A DNA stretch of 12,666 bases from Bacillota bacterium (GTDB lineage: Bacteria; Bacillota; Clostridia; Christensenellales; CAG-138): positions 1 to 12,666 of the forward strand of contig JAEXTB010000230.1 in assembly GCA_023453725.1 (NCBI GenBank), in the 5' to 3' direction. Under the pieces are notes generated by a model, which was not told where the DNA came from, did no database searches, and saw only the letters and a program-made list of their open reading frames with translations. Below are positions 6,383 through 12,666 of this stretch, in pieces. Numbering within the stretch: the first letter of the stretch is position 1; every line of letters begins with the position of its first letter. The position numbers and the translations under genes are program-made.

Positions 6383-8605
6383 TTACCGAATCGCTTCATC
6401 CAATCGGTATGCGGCTTCCTTCAGCGCCTGCTCCGCGCTGTATTGCCCCGTTACTGTGCCGTGCACGGCCTCGCCGATGATGGCCTCCAATATGGCTTCG
6501 GATACGCCTTCGCCCTTGTTGTTTTTGGGCATGCTGCGCCTCCGCGCTTGATTGAACGCCTCAATGGCCTTTAAATACCAGGGGCAGAACGTACCGAATT
6601 CGCTGTTTTCATAGACGGAACGGTAAGGCACGAGCCGGCCCATGACGGCGTTTGGCACCACCATTTCCTCAGAACTCACCCATTTCAAGAATTCAGCGGC
6701 TTCCTCTTTGCAGCCCGACCGGGGGCTGATGCCTATGGACCATCCGCCCAATACCGAACAGCCGTCCGGCAGCAGGTCAAACCCTACGCGCCCCACCACC
6801 TTTGACAGGCTGCGGTCATCGAGTATCGTGGTATGATCGCTGTACATCACCATCATGGCCGCGTCGCCTTTTGCAAAGAGCTCCACCTGCTCATCCCACC
6901 ACATATCCGGCGAACCCGGATGCGCATAGCGAAAGCTCTCTTTATAGCCGTTAAGGGCCGTAATACAGGCCTGACTGTCGATGACGGCCACGCCGTTTTC
7001 AAACGCGTTCCCGCCCTGCGCCCAAGCGCGGGGCAAGAATTCGCACACTGCGCCGGAAGAATTCATGGCACCCAGCGTTGTGCCGTAAAGCGTAGGTGAT
7101 TCGGGGTTAAACTGCCGCGTAAAGAAGCGGGCTACCCGGTTATACGCCTCCCAGGTACGCGGGACATCCAGATCCTCCTTGTACCATTCAAAGTATAAGC
7201 GCTGGAATTTGAGTTTCTCAAATAAATCTTTTCGATAGAATAGCAGCTGCGCCGTATGGCTGAAAGGCAGCGCGTGGAAGCGTTCCATGTAATAGCAATG
7301 CTCGCGCAGCACGTCGTTTGAAAACATGTGTTTGAGCGCGCCATGTTCGGGCAAAAGTTCCGTCAATTCCTGCACATAACCGCCCAGCATCAGTTCTTTA
7401 TACCATGCAAGGTCAAATGTAAACACATCGTACGCGCCGCCAGGCACACCGCTTTGAATTTCAGAAAGCATCTCACGGTAGGGCTTAAGCGTAAATTCTA
7501 CATCTATACCCGTGCGCTTTTTAAAATCGGATACCAAGGAAAGCACCGAAGCGCTCGAAGGTGCATCCTGCAGCAGCACGCGGATGCGTTTATCTGGTCC
7601 GCACGGATTAAGCGGAGGCAGCGCAGGCCGCTTTTCCTCTCTGCCCCATATGACAATGCGCCTGCCGCCCCTGTCTTCGCCTTCTTTTATGATTTCCTCC
7701 AGCATGTCAAAGGCGGCTTCGCCCATACGGGCGTACGGCAAAAGCACCTCAAGGCACCCGCCACTGCCGCTCCTTGTCCAATCCTCGGCCTCAAACGCAA
7801 TTACTTCGGGCTTTTCATGGCCTTCCGTTACCTCCAGCGCGCGCATGACGCCATCTGCCAGCAGGCGCCCGGAAACGTAGATCACCTCCGGCGGTTCCGG
7901 TACATTCATCAGCCGGATGGCGGCTCGCATGGCGCTTTCCTTGTTGGCGTTGACCGCCTCAACGTAGCTGCTCCTGATGTCCATTTTCGCCTTATGTAAA
8001 GCGTTAAAATAGCTTTCCAGGCATTCCGCCTCAAAAGAAAATTCCTTAGGACCCGTCACGATCGCGATGCGCCGCTTGCCTCGGTTTACCACCGCTTCAA
8101 TGCTCTGACGGACGGCAGCCTTAATATCCATGCATACAAAATTAAACGCGTTGGAGTTGAGCGCGCGGTGGATAAATACCAAATTTAAGCCGTTTTGAAC
8201 CGCCTTGCTGAAAAATTCTGTATTTTCCGGCTGGCAGGTCATTAATATGACGCCGTCGCTGTTGTACATCAACGCGCGGTCTAAAATTTCCCGTTCTACA
8301 CCGGGATCGTCTTCTGTTACCTGAAGGTAGACCGAATAGCCTTGCGCCGCCGCCCGCCGGTTGATGGCGTCGTACAGCTTTGCGTGCGCAGGCTCCGTAA
8401 TATTCGATAGCACCACATCGATCCGGCCCGTATAATTGGTTTTCAGATTTCGCGCAAGTGCGTTGGGCTTATAGCCGAGCGACTTGACGGCTTCCTCTAC
8501 TTTGCGGATCTTATCGATGCTGACGCCTTTTGACCCGTTCAAAACATTGGACACCGTGCCGTGGGAGACGCCCGCGAGCCGGGCAACATCTTTCATCGTT
8601 GCCAT
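6383..8605 (-). CDS. LacI-family transcriptional regulator fused to an ABC-type sugar-binding protein domain
   Basis: 740 residues, about twice the length of a normal LacI-family protein. Residues 1-57 are the LacI HTH with recognition segment GVSHGTVSNVLNG (12-24) and hinge helix NALARNLKT (48-56). Residues 58-330 are a complete periplasmic-binding-type-I ligand domain, ending IVIWGREEKRPALPP. A short proline-rich linker leads into residues 340-740, a complete family-1 solute-binding protein fold. Its marks are DVFTFDLAWYKELMLGGYVQ (393-412), LPFSHTAQLLFYRKDLFEKL (446-465), VPRTWEAYNRVARFFT (481-496), LFAKGDAAMM (576-585) and LGGWSIGISPRSGCKEEAAE (619-638). There is no signal peptide or lipobox, so the protein is cytoplasmic. 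The ATG at 8605 has AAAGGA 9 nt upstream; the TTG at 8659 would place the ribosome binding site inside the gene. It lies between two catabolic operons and probably represses both, with two separate sugar-sensing pockets. Confidence 0.92.
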   Translation of the reverse strand: MATMKDVARLAGVSHGTVSNVLNGSKGVSIDKIRKVEEAVKSLGYKPNALARNLKTNYTGRIDVVLSNITEPAHAKLYDAINRRAAAQGYSVYLQVTEDDPGVEREILDRALMYNSDGVILMTCQPENTEFFSKAVQNGLNLVFIHRALNSNAFNFVCMDIKAAVRQSIEAVVNRGKRRIAIVTGPKEFSFEAECLESYFNALHKAKMDIRSSYVEAVNANKESAMRAAIRLMNVPEPPEVIYVSGRLLADGVMRALEVTEGHEKPEVIAFEAEDWTRSGSGGCLEVLLPYARMGEAAFDMLEEIIKEGEDRGGRRIVIWGREEKRPALPPLNPCGPDKRIRVLLQDAPSSASVLSLVSDFKKRTGIDVEFTLKPYREMLSEIQSGVPGGAYDVFTFDLAWYKELMLGGYVQELTELLPEHGALKHMFSNDVLREHCYYMERFHALPFSHTAQLLFYRKDLFEKLKFQRLYFEWYKEDLDVPRTWEAYNRVARFFTRQFNPESPTLYGTTLGAMNSSGAVCEFLPRAWAQGGNAFENGVAVIDSQACITALNGYKESFRYAHPGSPDMWWDEQVELFAKGDAAMMVMYSDHTTILDDRSLSKVVGRVGFDLLPDGCSVLGGWSIGISPRSGCKEEAAEFLKWVSSEEMVVPNAVMGRLVPYRSVYENSEFGTFCPWYLKAIEAFNQARRRSMPKNNKGEGVSEAILEAIIGEAVHGTVTGQYSAEQALKEAAYRLDEAIR

Positions 8606-8671
8606 TTCTTCACGTCCTTTTGCGGGTAATAAGTGACTGGTTTGAAACGGATTGACCAAGAAACCGCCTTT

Positions 8672-8700
8672 ATCGTACCATCATTCTTTTCAATGCGCAA
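8672..8700 (-). promoter_or_regulatory. Predicted promoter of the LacI-SBP regulator gene
   Basis: On the minus strand TTGCGC (8700-8695), a 17-nt spacer and TACGAT (8677-8672), with TGG directly before it as an extended -10. The predicted start is near 8665, giving a leader of about 60 nt. The boxes match consensus only partly, but the spacing is ideal and no better candidate is present. Confidence 0.45.
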
Positions 8701-8708
8701 GCCGTGGT

Positions 8709-8716
8709 TCGCGCGA
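8709..8716. promoter_or_regulatory. TCGCGCGA palindrome between the divergent promoters
   Basis: A perfect 8-bp palindrome (10 of 12 symmetric with flanking G and C) in the 40-bp space between the two divergent -35 boxes. The position suits a regulator acting on both promoters. No second copy was seen at the 6300 promoter, so its link to the LacI-type protein is weak. Confidence 0.25.
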
Positions 8717-8740
8717 TCTCTCAACTCAGAAAAGTTCCTC

Positions 8741-8769
8741 TTGCGCTAAGGCATTGGATAAGATACAAT
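8741..8769 (+). promoter_or_regulatory. Predicted promoter of the deoC-like/FGGY kinase operon
   Basis: TTGCGC (8741-8746), a 17-nt spacer and TACAAT (8764-8769) predict a start near 8776 and a leader of about 80 nt. Its -35 box mirrors that of the divergent regulator promoter. Confidence 0.55.
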
Positions 8770-8778
8770 GCAGATTAT

Positions 8779-8791
8779 TGGAACGTGTCAT
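8779..8791. promoter_or_regulatory. Candidate operator near the deoC-like operon start site
   Basis: TGGAACGTGTCAT matches TTGAACGTGTCAA at 6316-6328 in 11 of 13 positions, including ten consecutive identical bases GAACGTGTCA. It lies at about +4 to +16 of the predicted plus-strand transcript, a typical repressor position. This copy is less symmetric than the 6316 copy. Confidence 0.4.
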
Positions 8792-8854
8792 TTATTTAGC
8801 CTATTATTCTCCAACCCCGACTTTTTGAAAATCCGATATGAGAGGTGTTTTTTG

Positions 8855-9523
8855 ATGACCCCTACAGAAGCGGCGCGGCTGATCGACATCAGCGCGGTAC
8901 GTACACACCATACCCTTTCAGATATAGAGGAAGTCGTTTCAATTGCCCAGGAATACCGTTTTATTAACGTACATACACTCCCCTGCTGGACAAAGGCACT
9001 CAGCCATCTGTTACGCAATGATCCGGATATATTTGTGGGGGCGCCTGTGGGGTTTCCGGGCGGCGCACATACGACGGAAGTAAAGATGCTTGAAGCGCGC
9101 CGCCTGATTGAAGATGGCGTACGTGAGATGGACATTGTGATGAACGTAGGCAAGTTTAAAAACGGTGAATACTCCTACGTGCTTGACGAACTGCGCGCAA
9201 TCATTGCCCTTGCGCCCAAAAACGTCCTGACCAAAGTCATAATCGAAATTAACTGCTTAACGGATAAAGAACTCGAACACGCCTGCGCGCTTGTCATGTA
9301 CTCCGGCGCTGATTTTTTGAAAACAGGGACGGGCTGGGTACCGGGCGGCGCAAATATTGAGCGCATTGCGCGCATCCGGGAGCTCACGCGCGGCCATGTC
9401 AAAATTAAGGCTGCGGGCGGTATCAGGACCCGGCAGGAATTTGACGCGCTGGTGGAGATGGGTGTGGACCGTTTTGGCATTAACACCGCATCGGCGCTTG
9501 AGATTGTAAAGAGCTTTTCGTAA
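8855..9523 (+). CDS. DeoC-like class I aldolase (deoxyribose-phosphate aldolase family)
   Basis: 222 residues, the length of typical short bacterial DERAs. The family cleaves 2-deoxyribose-5-phosphate to acetaldehyde and glyceraldehyde-3-phosphate through a Schiff base. Visible are VGFPGG (65-70), MDIVMNVGKFKNG (92-104) with D93 at the proton-relay Asp position, GADFLKTGTGW (151-161) with Schiff-base lysine K156, and KIKAAGGIR (183-191) with proton-relay lysine K185. The motif CVNP of standard DERAs reads HTLP here (40-43), and KTSTGF reads KTGTGW, so the substrate may differ from deoxyribose-5-P. The ATG at 8855 follows AGAGGTG; the in-frame ATG at 8768 lies inside the promoter -10 region and has no ribosome binding site. 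It is cotranscribed with an FGGY kinase 22 nt downstream, so the kinase product is a likely substrate. A deoC symbol is withheld because of these motif changes. Confidence 0.85.
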   Translation: MTPTEAARLIDISAVRTHHTLSDIEEVVSIAQEYRFINVHTLPCWTKALSHLLRNDPDIFVGAPVGFPGGAHTTEVKMLEARRLIEDGVREMDIVMNVGKFKNGEYSYVLDELRAIIALAPKNVLTKVIIEINCLTDKELEHACALVMYSGADFLKTGTGWVPGGANIERIARIRELTRGHVKIKAAGGIRTRQEFDALVEMGVDRFGINTASALEIVKSFS

Positions 9524-9530
9524 CGCAAAA

Positions 9531-9539
9531 AGAGAGGGA
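9531..9539 (+). promoter_or_regulatory. Ribosome binding site that decides the kinase TTG start
   Basis: AGAGAGGGA touches the TTG at 9540 but lies 6 nt before the TTG at 9546. The second TTG is therefore the more likely initiation codon. No ATG is available near this end of the reading frame. Confidence 0.6.
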
Positions 9540-9545
9540 TTGGCT

Positions 9546-11081
9546 TTGGAAAAGATCATCGCATACGATTTGGGCACGGGAGGCATTAAGGCCTCTCTGT
9601 TCACAATAGAAGGCAATTCGCTTGCAGATGCCTTTCAACAATATGATGTGACCTATAAGGCCGGCGGCGTCCACGAACAAAACCCGGAACTCTGGTGGGA
9701 AGGCATCGTATCCTCCACCCAGCTGCTGCTGCAAAAGACCGGCGCATGCGCAACTGATATCGTAGGGCTGAGCATTTCCGGGCATTCATTGGGCGTAGTG
9801 CCTGTAGACCGCAACGGACGCCTGCTGCGCGAAGCTACCCCTATCTGGTCGGATACACGCGCGTCGTTACAGGCGAGGGCTTTTTTTGAAAAGGTTTCGT
9901 ATGAGCAGTGGTACCTGACCACCGGCAACGGCTTTCCGGCGGAATGTTATGCGGTATTCAAAATCATGTGGTACCGGGACAACGAGCCCGCGCTCTATCA
10001 AAACGCCTATAAAATTCTCGGCTCCAAGGATTACTGCAACCTGAAGCTCACAGGCCGGATGTGCACGGATCATTCCTATGCTTCCGGCAGCGGCGTATAC
10101 GATTTAAAAGGGCACTGCTATGTCGATTCCCTGATCGAAGCCGCAGGCGTAAGAAAGGATCTGTTCCCCGAGCTTCTCCAATCCCACGAGGTGGTGGGCA
10201 CGCTCACTCCGGACGCGGCAACCGCCCTAGGACTTTCCACCAACGTCCGCGTGGTGGCGGGCGGCGTGGACAATTCCTGCATGGCGCTTGGCGCAAAAGG
10301 CATCAAAAACGGGCGCGCGTATCTTTCACTTGGTTCCTCCAGCTGGATTGCGGTGATCGGCGACAAGCCGCTTCTCGATTTCCAATACAAGCCCTTTGTG
10401 TTTGCGCATGTGGTGGATGGCCTGTATGCTTCTGCCACCAGTATATTTGCGGCAGGCAGCAGCTTCCGCTGGGTGCGGGATACCCTCTGCCCCGACCTTG
10501 TAGCACAGGAAAAGAACGGCGCAATTGCGGATGCATATGTGGAAATGAACCTCCTTGCAGCGCGTTCCCCTATCGGCGCAAACGGCGTGCTGTTTAACCC
10601 GAGCCTAGCCGGCGGCGCGATGATTGAGGAAACAAAAAATATTCGCGGCGGATTTTTAGGGCTTGGCCTTGCGCATGACAGGTGCGATCTTATCCGCGCA
10701 TCGCTCGAGGGCATCACTTACAACCTCTATTACGCCATGACAATACTCGAAAAGTATCAGGATAAACTCCCGGAACTTCTGCTTGTGGGCGGCGGCAGCA
10801 AAAGCCCGTTCTGGCGGCAGATGTTCGCGGATATCTTCGATATGGACATTATCAAAACCAACATCGACCAAAACGCCGCCTCTCTTGGCGCTGCGGCGCT
10901 TGCGGCCTATGGCCTCGGGTATTGGGACAGTTACGATATGATCGACCGTGTTCATCAGATTCAAAGCGTCGAGCATCCGGATGCAGAGCGCACGGGCGCT
11001 TACCGCACTTATTACGAGCTTTCCCGCTTCGGGGCGCATTTCATGGCACTCTATGGCGACAAACTGTCTACAATGAGTTAA
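9546..11081 (+). CDS. FGGY-family carbohydrate kinase (xylulokinase-like)
   Basis: ATP-dependent sugar kinase of 511 residues, full length for the family. The N-terminal phosphate loop is YDLGTGGIKASLF (7-19). The sugar-pocket segment SISGHSLGVVPVD (76-88) is followed by PIWSDTRA (99-106). VVAGGVDNSCMALGAKG (236-252) carries catalytic base D242, and YLSLGSSSWIAVIG (259-272) follows. LVGGGSKSPFWRQMFADIF (413-431) and QNAASLGAAALAAYG (442-456) form the C-terminal ATP-binding region. The standard xylulokinase motif GQMHG is replaced by GHSLG, so D-xylulose is not a safe substrate call. Translation probably begins at TTG 9546, two codons after an in-frame TTG that touches the ribosome binding site. 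It is the second gene of the operon, 22 nt after the DeoC-like aldolase, and a terminator follows. The kinase probably makes the phosphate ester that the aldolase cleaves, which is an inference. Confidence 0.9.
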   Translation: MEKIIAYDLGTGGIKASLFTIEGNSLADAFQQYDVTYKAGGVHEQNPELWWEGIVSSTQLLLQKTGACATDIVGLSISGHSLGVVPVDRNGRLLREATPIWSDTRASLQARAFFEKVSYEQWYLTTGNGFPAECYAVFKIMWYRDNEPALYQNAYKILGSKDYCNLKLTGRMCTDHSYASGSGVYDLKGHCYVDSLIEAAGVRKDLFPELLQSHEVVGTLTPDAATALGLSTNVRVVAGGVDNSCMALGAKGIKNGRAYLSLGSSSWIAVIGDKPLLDFQYKPFVFAHVVDGLYASATSIFAAGSSFRWVRDTLCPDLVAQEKNGAIADAYVEMNLLAARSPIGANGVLFNPSLAGGAMIEETKNIRGGFLGLGLAHDRCDLIRASLEGITYNLYYAMTILEKYQDKLPELLLVGGGSKSPFWRQMFADIFDMDIIKTNIDQNAASLGAAALAAYGLGYWDSYDMIDRVHQIQSVEHPDAERTGAYRTYYELSRFGAHFMALYGDKLSTMS

Positions 11082-11104
11082 CCTCACGAGTATGCGAATC
11101 ACAT

Positions 11105-11127
11105 GCCGCCGAACTCTTTTCGGCGGC
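11105..11127 (+). other. GC-rich hairpin after the kinase gene
   Basis: GCCGCCGAA (11105-11113) and TTCGGCGGC (11119-11127) make a perfect 9-bp stem with a 5-nt loop. No T run follows, so it is not itself a Rho-independent terminator. It precedes the terminator at 11140-11175 and may protect the mRNA 3' end. Confidence 0.55.
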
Positions 11128-11139
11128 GCTCCCTAGACA

Positions 11140-11175
11140 GACTCTCTCCTCTGCAGCAGGAGAGGGTCTTTTTTT
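11140..11175 (+). terminator. Strong intrinsic terminator of the deoC-like/kinase operon
   Basis: GACTCTCTCCT (11140-11150) pairs with AGGAGAGGGTC (11158-11168), an 11-bp stem with one G-T wobble and loop CTGCAGC, followed by seven T (11169-11175). It separates the upstream operon from the next kinase, which has its own promoter. Confidence 0.92.
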
Positions 11176-11201
11176 GCTGTCTATGCACATGTATAAAAGC
11201 A

Positions 11202-11230
11202 TTGACATGCAAATCGATAATAAATACAAT
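11202..11230 (+). promoter_or_regulatory. Near-consensus promoter of the third FGGY kinase
   Basis: TTGACA (11202-11207), exactly 17 nt, then TACAAT (11225-11230) in a very AT-rich stretch. The predicted start is near 11237, leaving a leader of about 37 nt before the ATG. GCAT-TGAC-ATGC (11199-11210) forms a small dyad over the -35 box that could be an operator. Confidence 0.75.
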
Positions 11231-11273
11231 ATAAATAATAGAAAACAATACTATATAATAAAGGAGGGCCTTT

Positions 11274-12666
11274 ATGAGCGCTTATTTAATCGGCGTGGAT
11301 ATCGGCACGCAGGGCACCAAGGCCGCTTTATTTGATACCAAGCTTACGTTGCTTGCAACCGCTTTCGAACCCTCCCGCATCATATCCCCCGCACCGGGTA
11401 CTGCCTGGCAGGAAGCGGATGATCTTTATCTTTCCTGCGCAAATACCATCAAAAGCCTGATGGAGCAAACCGAGATTAACCCTTCCGATATCGCGGCAAT
11501 CGGCCTGGATGGCCAGATGGCCGGCATTATGGGCGTGGATGCGGACGGCGAAGCTTCTACTTATTATGATTCCTGGCTTGATATGCGCTGCGGCAAATAT
11601 ATGGAAAGCATGCGCAAAGAGGCCGGTAAGCGGGCGATTGAGATTACCGGCGGACCCATTACATATACGCACGGCCCCAAAATACTCTGGTGGAAAAACG
11701 AACATCCGGAAGCCTATCGGAAGACGGCAAAATTTGTGCTGCCCCACGCCTACATTGTTGGCAAGATGACGGGGCTTAAAGGAAATGACGCTTATTTCGA
11801 CTATACACACCTGCATTTTTCCGGCTTCGGAGACAACGCGAAAAAAGAATGGTCGGATGAGCTGTTGCACGCTTTTGCCGTAGAGAAAGAAAAAATGGCG
11901 CGCATTGTTTCGCCGTTTGAAGTAATTGGCAAGACAACCCGCGCGTTTGCGCAATTGAGCGGCACCGTGGAGGGCATACCCGTTGTGGCGGGATGCGGCG
12001 ATACGGCGGCAAGTACGTTTGGTTCCGGTATGTTTGAACGGGATCTTGTGCTCGACTGCGCGGGCACGGCGTCCGTCATGTGCAGCGTGGTGGACGGTTT
12101 TGTGCCGGATACCCTGTTTGAGACAATGACCATGATGAGAAGCCCGGTAGACGGATTGTGGCTTCCGCTTGCCTACATCAACGGCGGCGGCATGTGCATC
12201 CGCTGGTTCCGGGATACGTTAAGCGGCAAGCCCGCCGCCACCTACAACGAGCTTGAGGCGGAAGCCTCCCCCATCTCCTGCGGTAGCGAAGGTTTGCTGT
12301 TTATCCCGCATTTCTCCGGCCGTGTGCTGCCCAACAATCCAAATCTGAAGGGCAGTTTTATGGGGCTCGATTTCAAGCACACGCGCGGCCATATGTACCG
12401 CTCCGTGATGGAAGCTGTGGCTTACGAGTACAAATACTACCTAAGCGTTCTTCGTACACTCTACCCACAGAGCGATTTCTCGCGTATGCTATCGATTGGC
12501 GGCGGTTCCAATTCGCCTTTATTCAATTCCGTAAAAGCGGATGTGCTGGGAATTCGCGTGGAAACATTTGAAACCGGCGAGACCGCTCTCATCGGCAGCG
12601 CCGTTATCGCGGGTATCGGTGCGGGCGTTCTTGCCGATTACAAGGAACCCATACAGGGTATTATGA
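11274..12666 (+). CDS. FGGY-family carbohydrate kinase (3' end beyond window)
   Basis: Third FGGY kinase of the window. 464 residues are visible in one uninterrupted frame, with an estimated 30-45 residues beyond the right edge. It has the N-terminal phosphate loop GVDIGTQGTKAALF (7-20), the substrate-pocket segment GLDGQMAGIMGVD (77-89) and DSWLDMR (99-105). VVAGCGDTAASTFGSG (237-252) carries catalytic base D243, followed by DCAGTASVM (261-269). The C-terminal motifs are LSIGGGSNSPLFNSVKADVL (406-425) and ETGETALIGSAVIAG (433-447). The xylulokinase GQMHG motif reads GQMAG, losing the usual histidine, so the substrate probably differs from both other kinases here. The ATG at 11274 has AAGGAGGG 5 nt upstream, an excellent match. 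It is transcribed from its own promoter behind a strong terminator. The genes it works with probably lie to the right of the window. Confidence 0.9.
   Translation, partial: MSAYLIGVDIGTQGTKAALFDTKLTLLATAFEPSRIISPAPGTAWQEADDLYLSCANTIKSLMEQTEINPSDIAAIGLDGQMAGIMGVDADGEASTYYDSWLDMRCGKYMESMRKEAGKRAIEITGGPITYTHGPKILWWKNEHPEAYRKTAKFVLPHAYIVGKMTGLKGNDAYFDYTHLHFSGFGDNAKKEWSDELLHAFAVEKEKMARIVSPFEVIGKTTRAFAQLSGTVEGIPVVAGCGDTAASTFGSGMFERDLVLDCAGTASVMCSVVDGFVPDTLFETMTMMRSPVDGLWLPLAYINGGGMCIRWFRDTLSGKPAATYNELEAEASPISCGSEGLLFIPHFSGRVLPNNPNLKGSFMGLDFKHTRGHMYRSVMEAVAYEYKYYLSVLRTLYPQSDFSRMLSIGGGSNSPLFNSVKADVLGIRVETFETGETALIGSAVIAGIGAGVLADYKEPIQGIM

Noticed and set aside
8642..8656. Catabolite-responsive (cre-like) site TTGAAACGGATTGAC
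   Set aside because: The central CG is one base out of register with the cre consensus, and the symmetry is poor.
8768..8854. 29-residue N-terminal extension of the DeoC-like aldolase
   Set aside because: The ATG at 8768 overlaps the predicted -10 box, has no ribosome binding site, and the extra residues are outside the aldolase fold. The ATG at 8855 has AGAGGTG before it.
10118..10717. Minus-strand frame of 199 codons inside the FGGY kinase
   Set aside because: The kinase motifs on the plus strand are continuous across this segment. The antisense frame has no start signals and no family resemblance.
8855..11081. Autoinducer-2 processing pair LsrF/LsrK
   Set aside because: The aldolase is short and carries DERA-type motifs, and the kinase is closer to xylulokinases. 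No Lsr transporter or LsrR-type regulator is seen.
11254..11259. Perfect TATAAT before the third kinase
   Set aside because: Its -35 position (about 11231-11236, ATAAAT) is poor, and the start it predicts would fall in the ribosome binding site. The upstream TTGACA/TACAAT pair is better.

Overview
The window looks like a chromosomal carbohydrate-catabolism locus from an anaerobic Clostridia-type Firmicute, perhaps a gut member of the Oscillospirales/Christensenellales kind. This placement is an inference. It rests on the gene families, strong AGGAGG-type ribosome binding sites, fairly GC-rich genes separated by AT-rich promoters with TTGACA/TACAAT-like boxes, and the absence of proteobacterial features. 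I see no RNA genes, CRISPR array, insertion sequence or phage gene.

Layout. From 6125 down to base 1, on the minus strand, runs a compact operon of six genes: a single-domain old-yellow-enzyme-type oxidoreductase with an Fe-S cysteine motif, a xylose-isomerase-like TIM-barrel isomerase/epimerase, a zinc-dependent dehydrogenase, a PfkB kinase of the LacC/FruK branch, a class II (FucA-like) aldolase, and a rhamnulokinase-type FGGY kinase cut off by the window edge. A TTGACA-17-TACACT promoter with several dyads precedes it. Next, also on the minus strand, is a 740-residue regulator (6383-8605). It joins a complete LacI-type repressor (HTH plus ligand-binding domain) to a complete ABC-transporter-type solute-binding domain with no signal peptide. 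Divergently, on the plus strand, lie a DeoC-like aldolase and an FGGY kinase, closed by a strong intrinsic terminator at 11140-11175. Last, a third FGGY kinase has its own near-consensus promoter and runs off the right edge.

How the genes may work together. The left operon contains what is needed to oxidise, isomerise, phosphorylate and cleave a sugar or polyol, giving DHAP plus a small aldehyde. The right operon pairs another sugar kinase with a class I aldolase. No transporter is in the window, and the true substrates cannot be read from the sequence. The two-sensor LacI regulator sits between the two arms. A 10-base word, GAACGTGTCA, occurs in the promoter regions of both arms, which fits shared control by this regulator. 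The regulator and that candidate operator are the most interesting features here.
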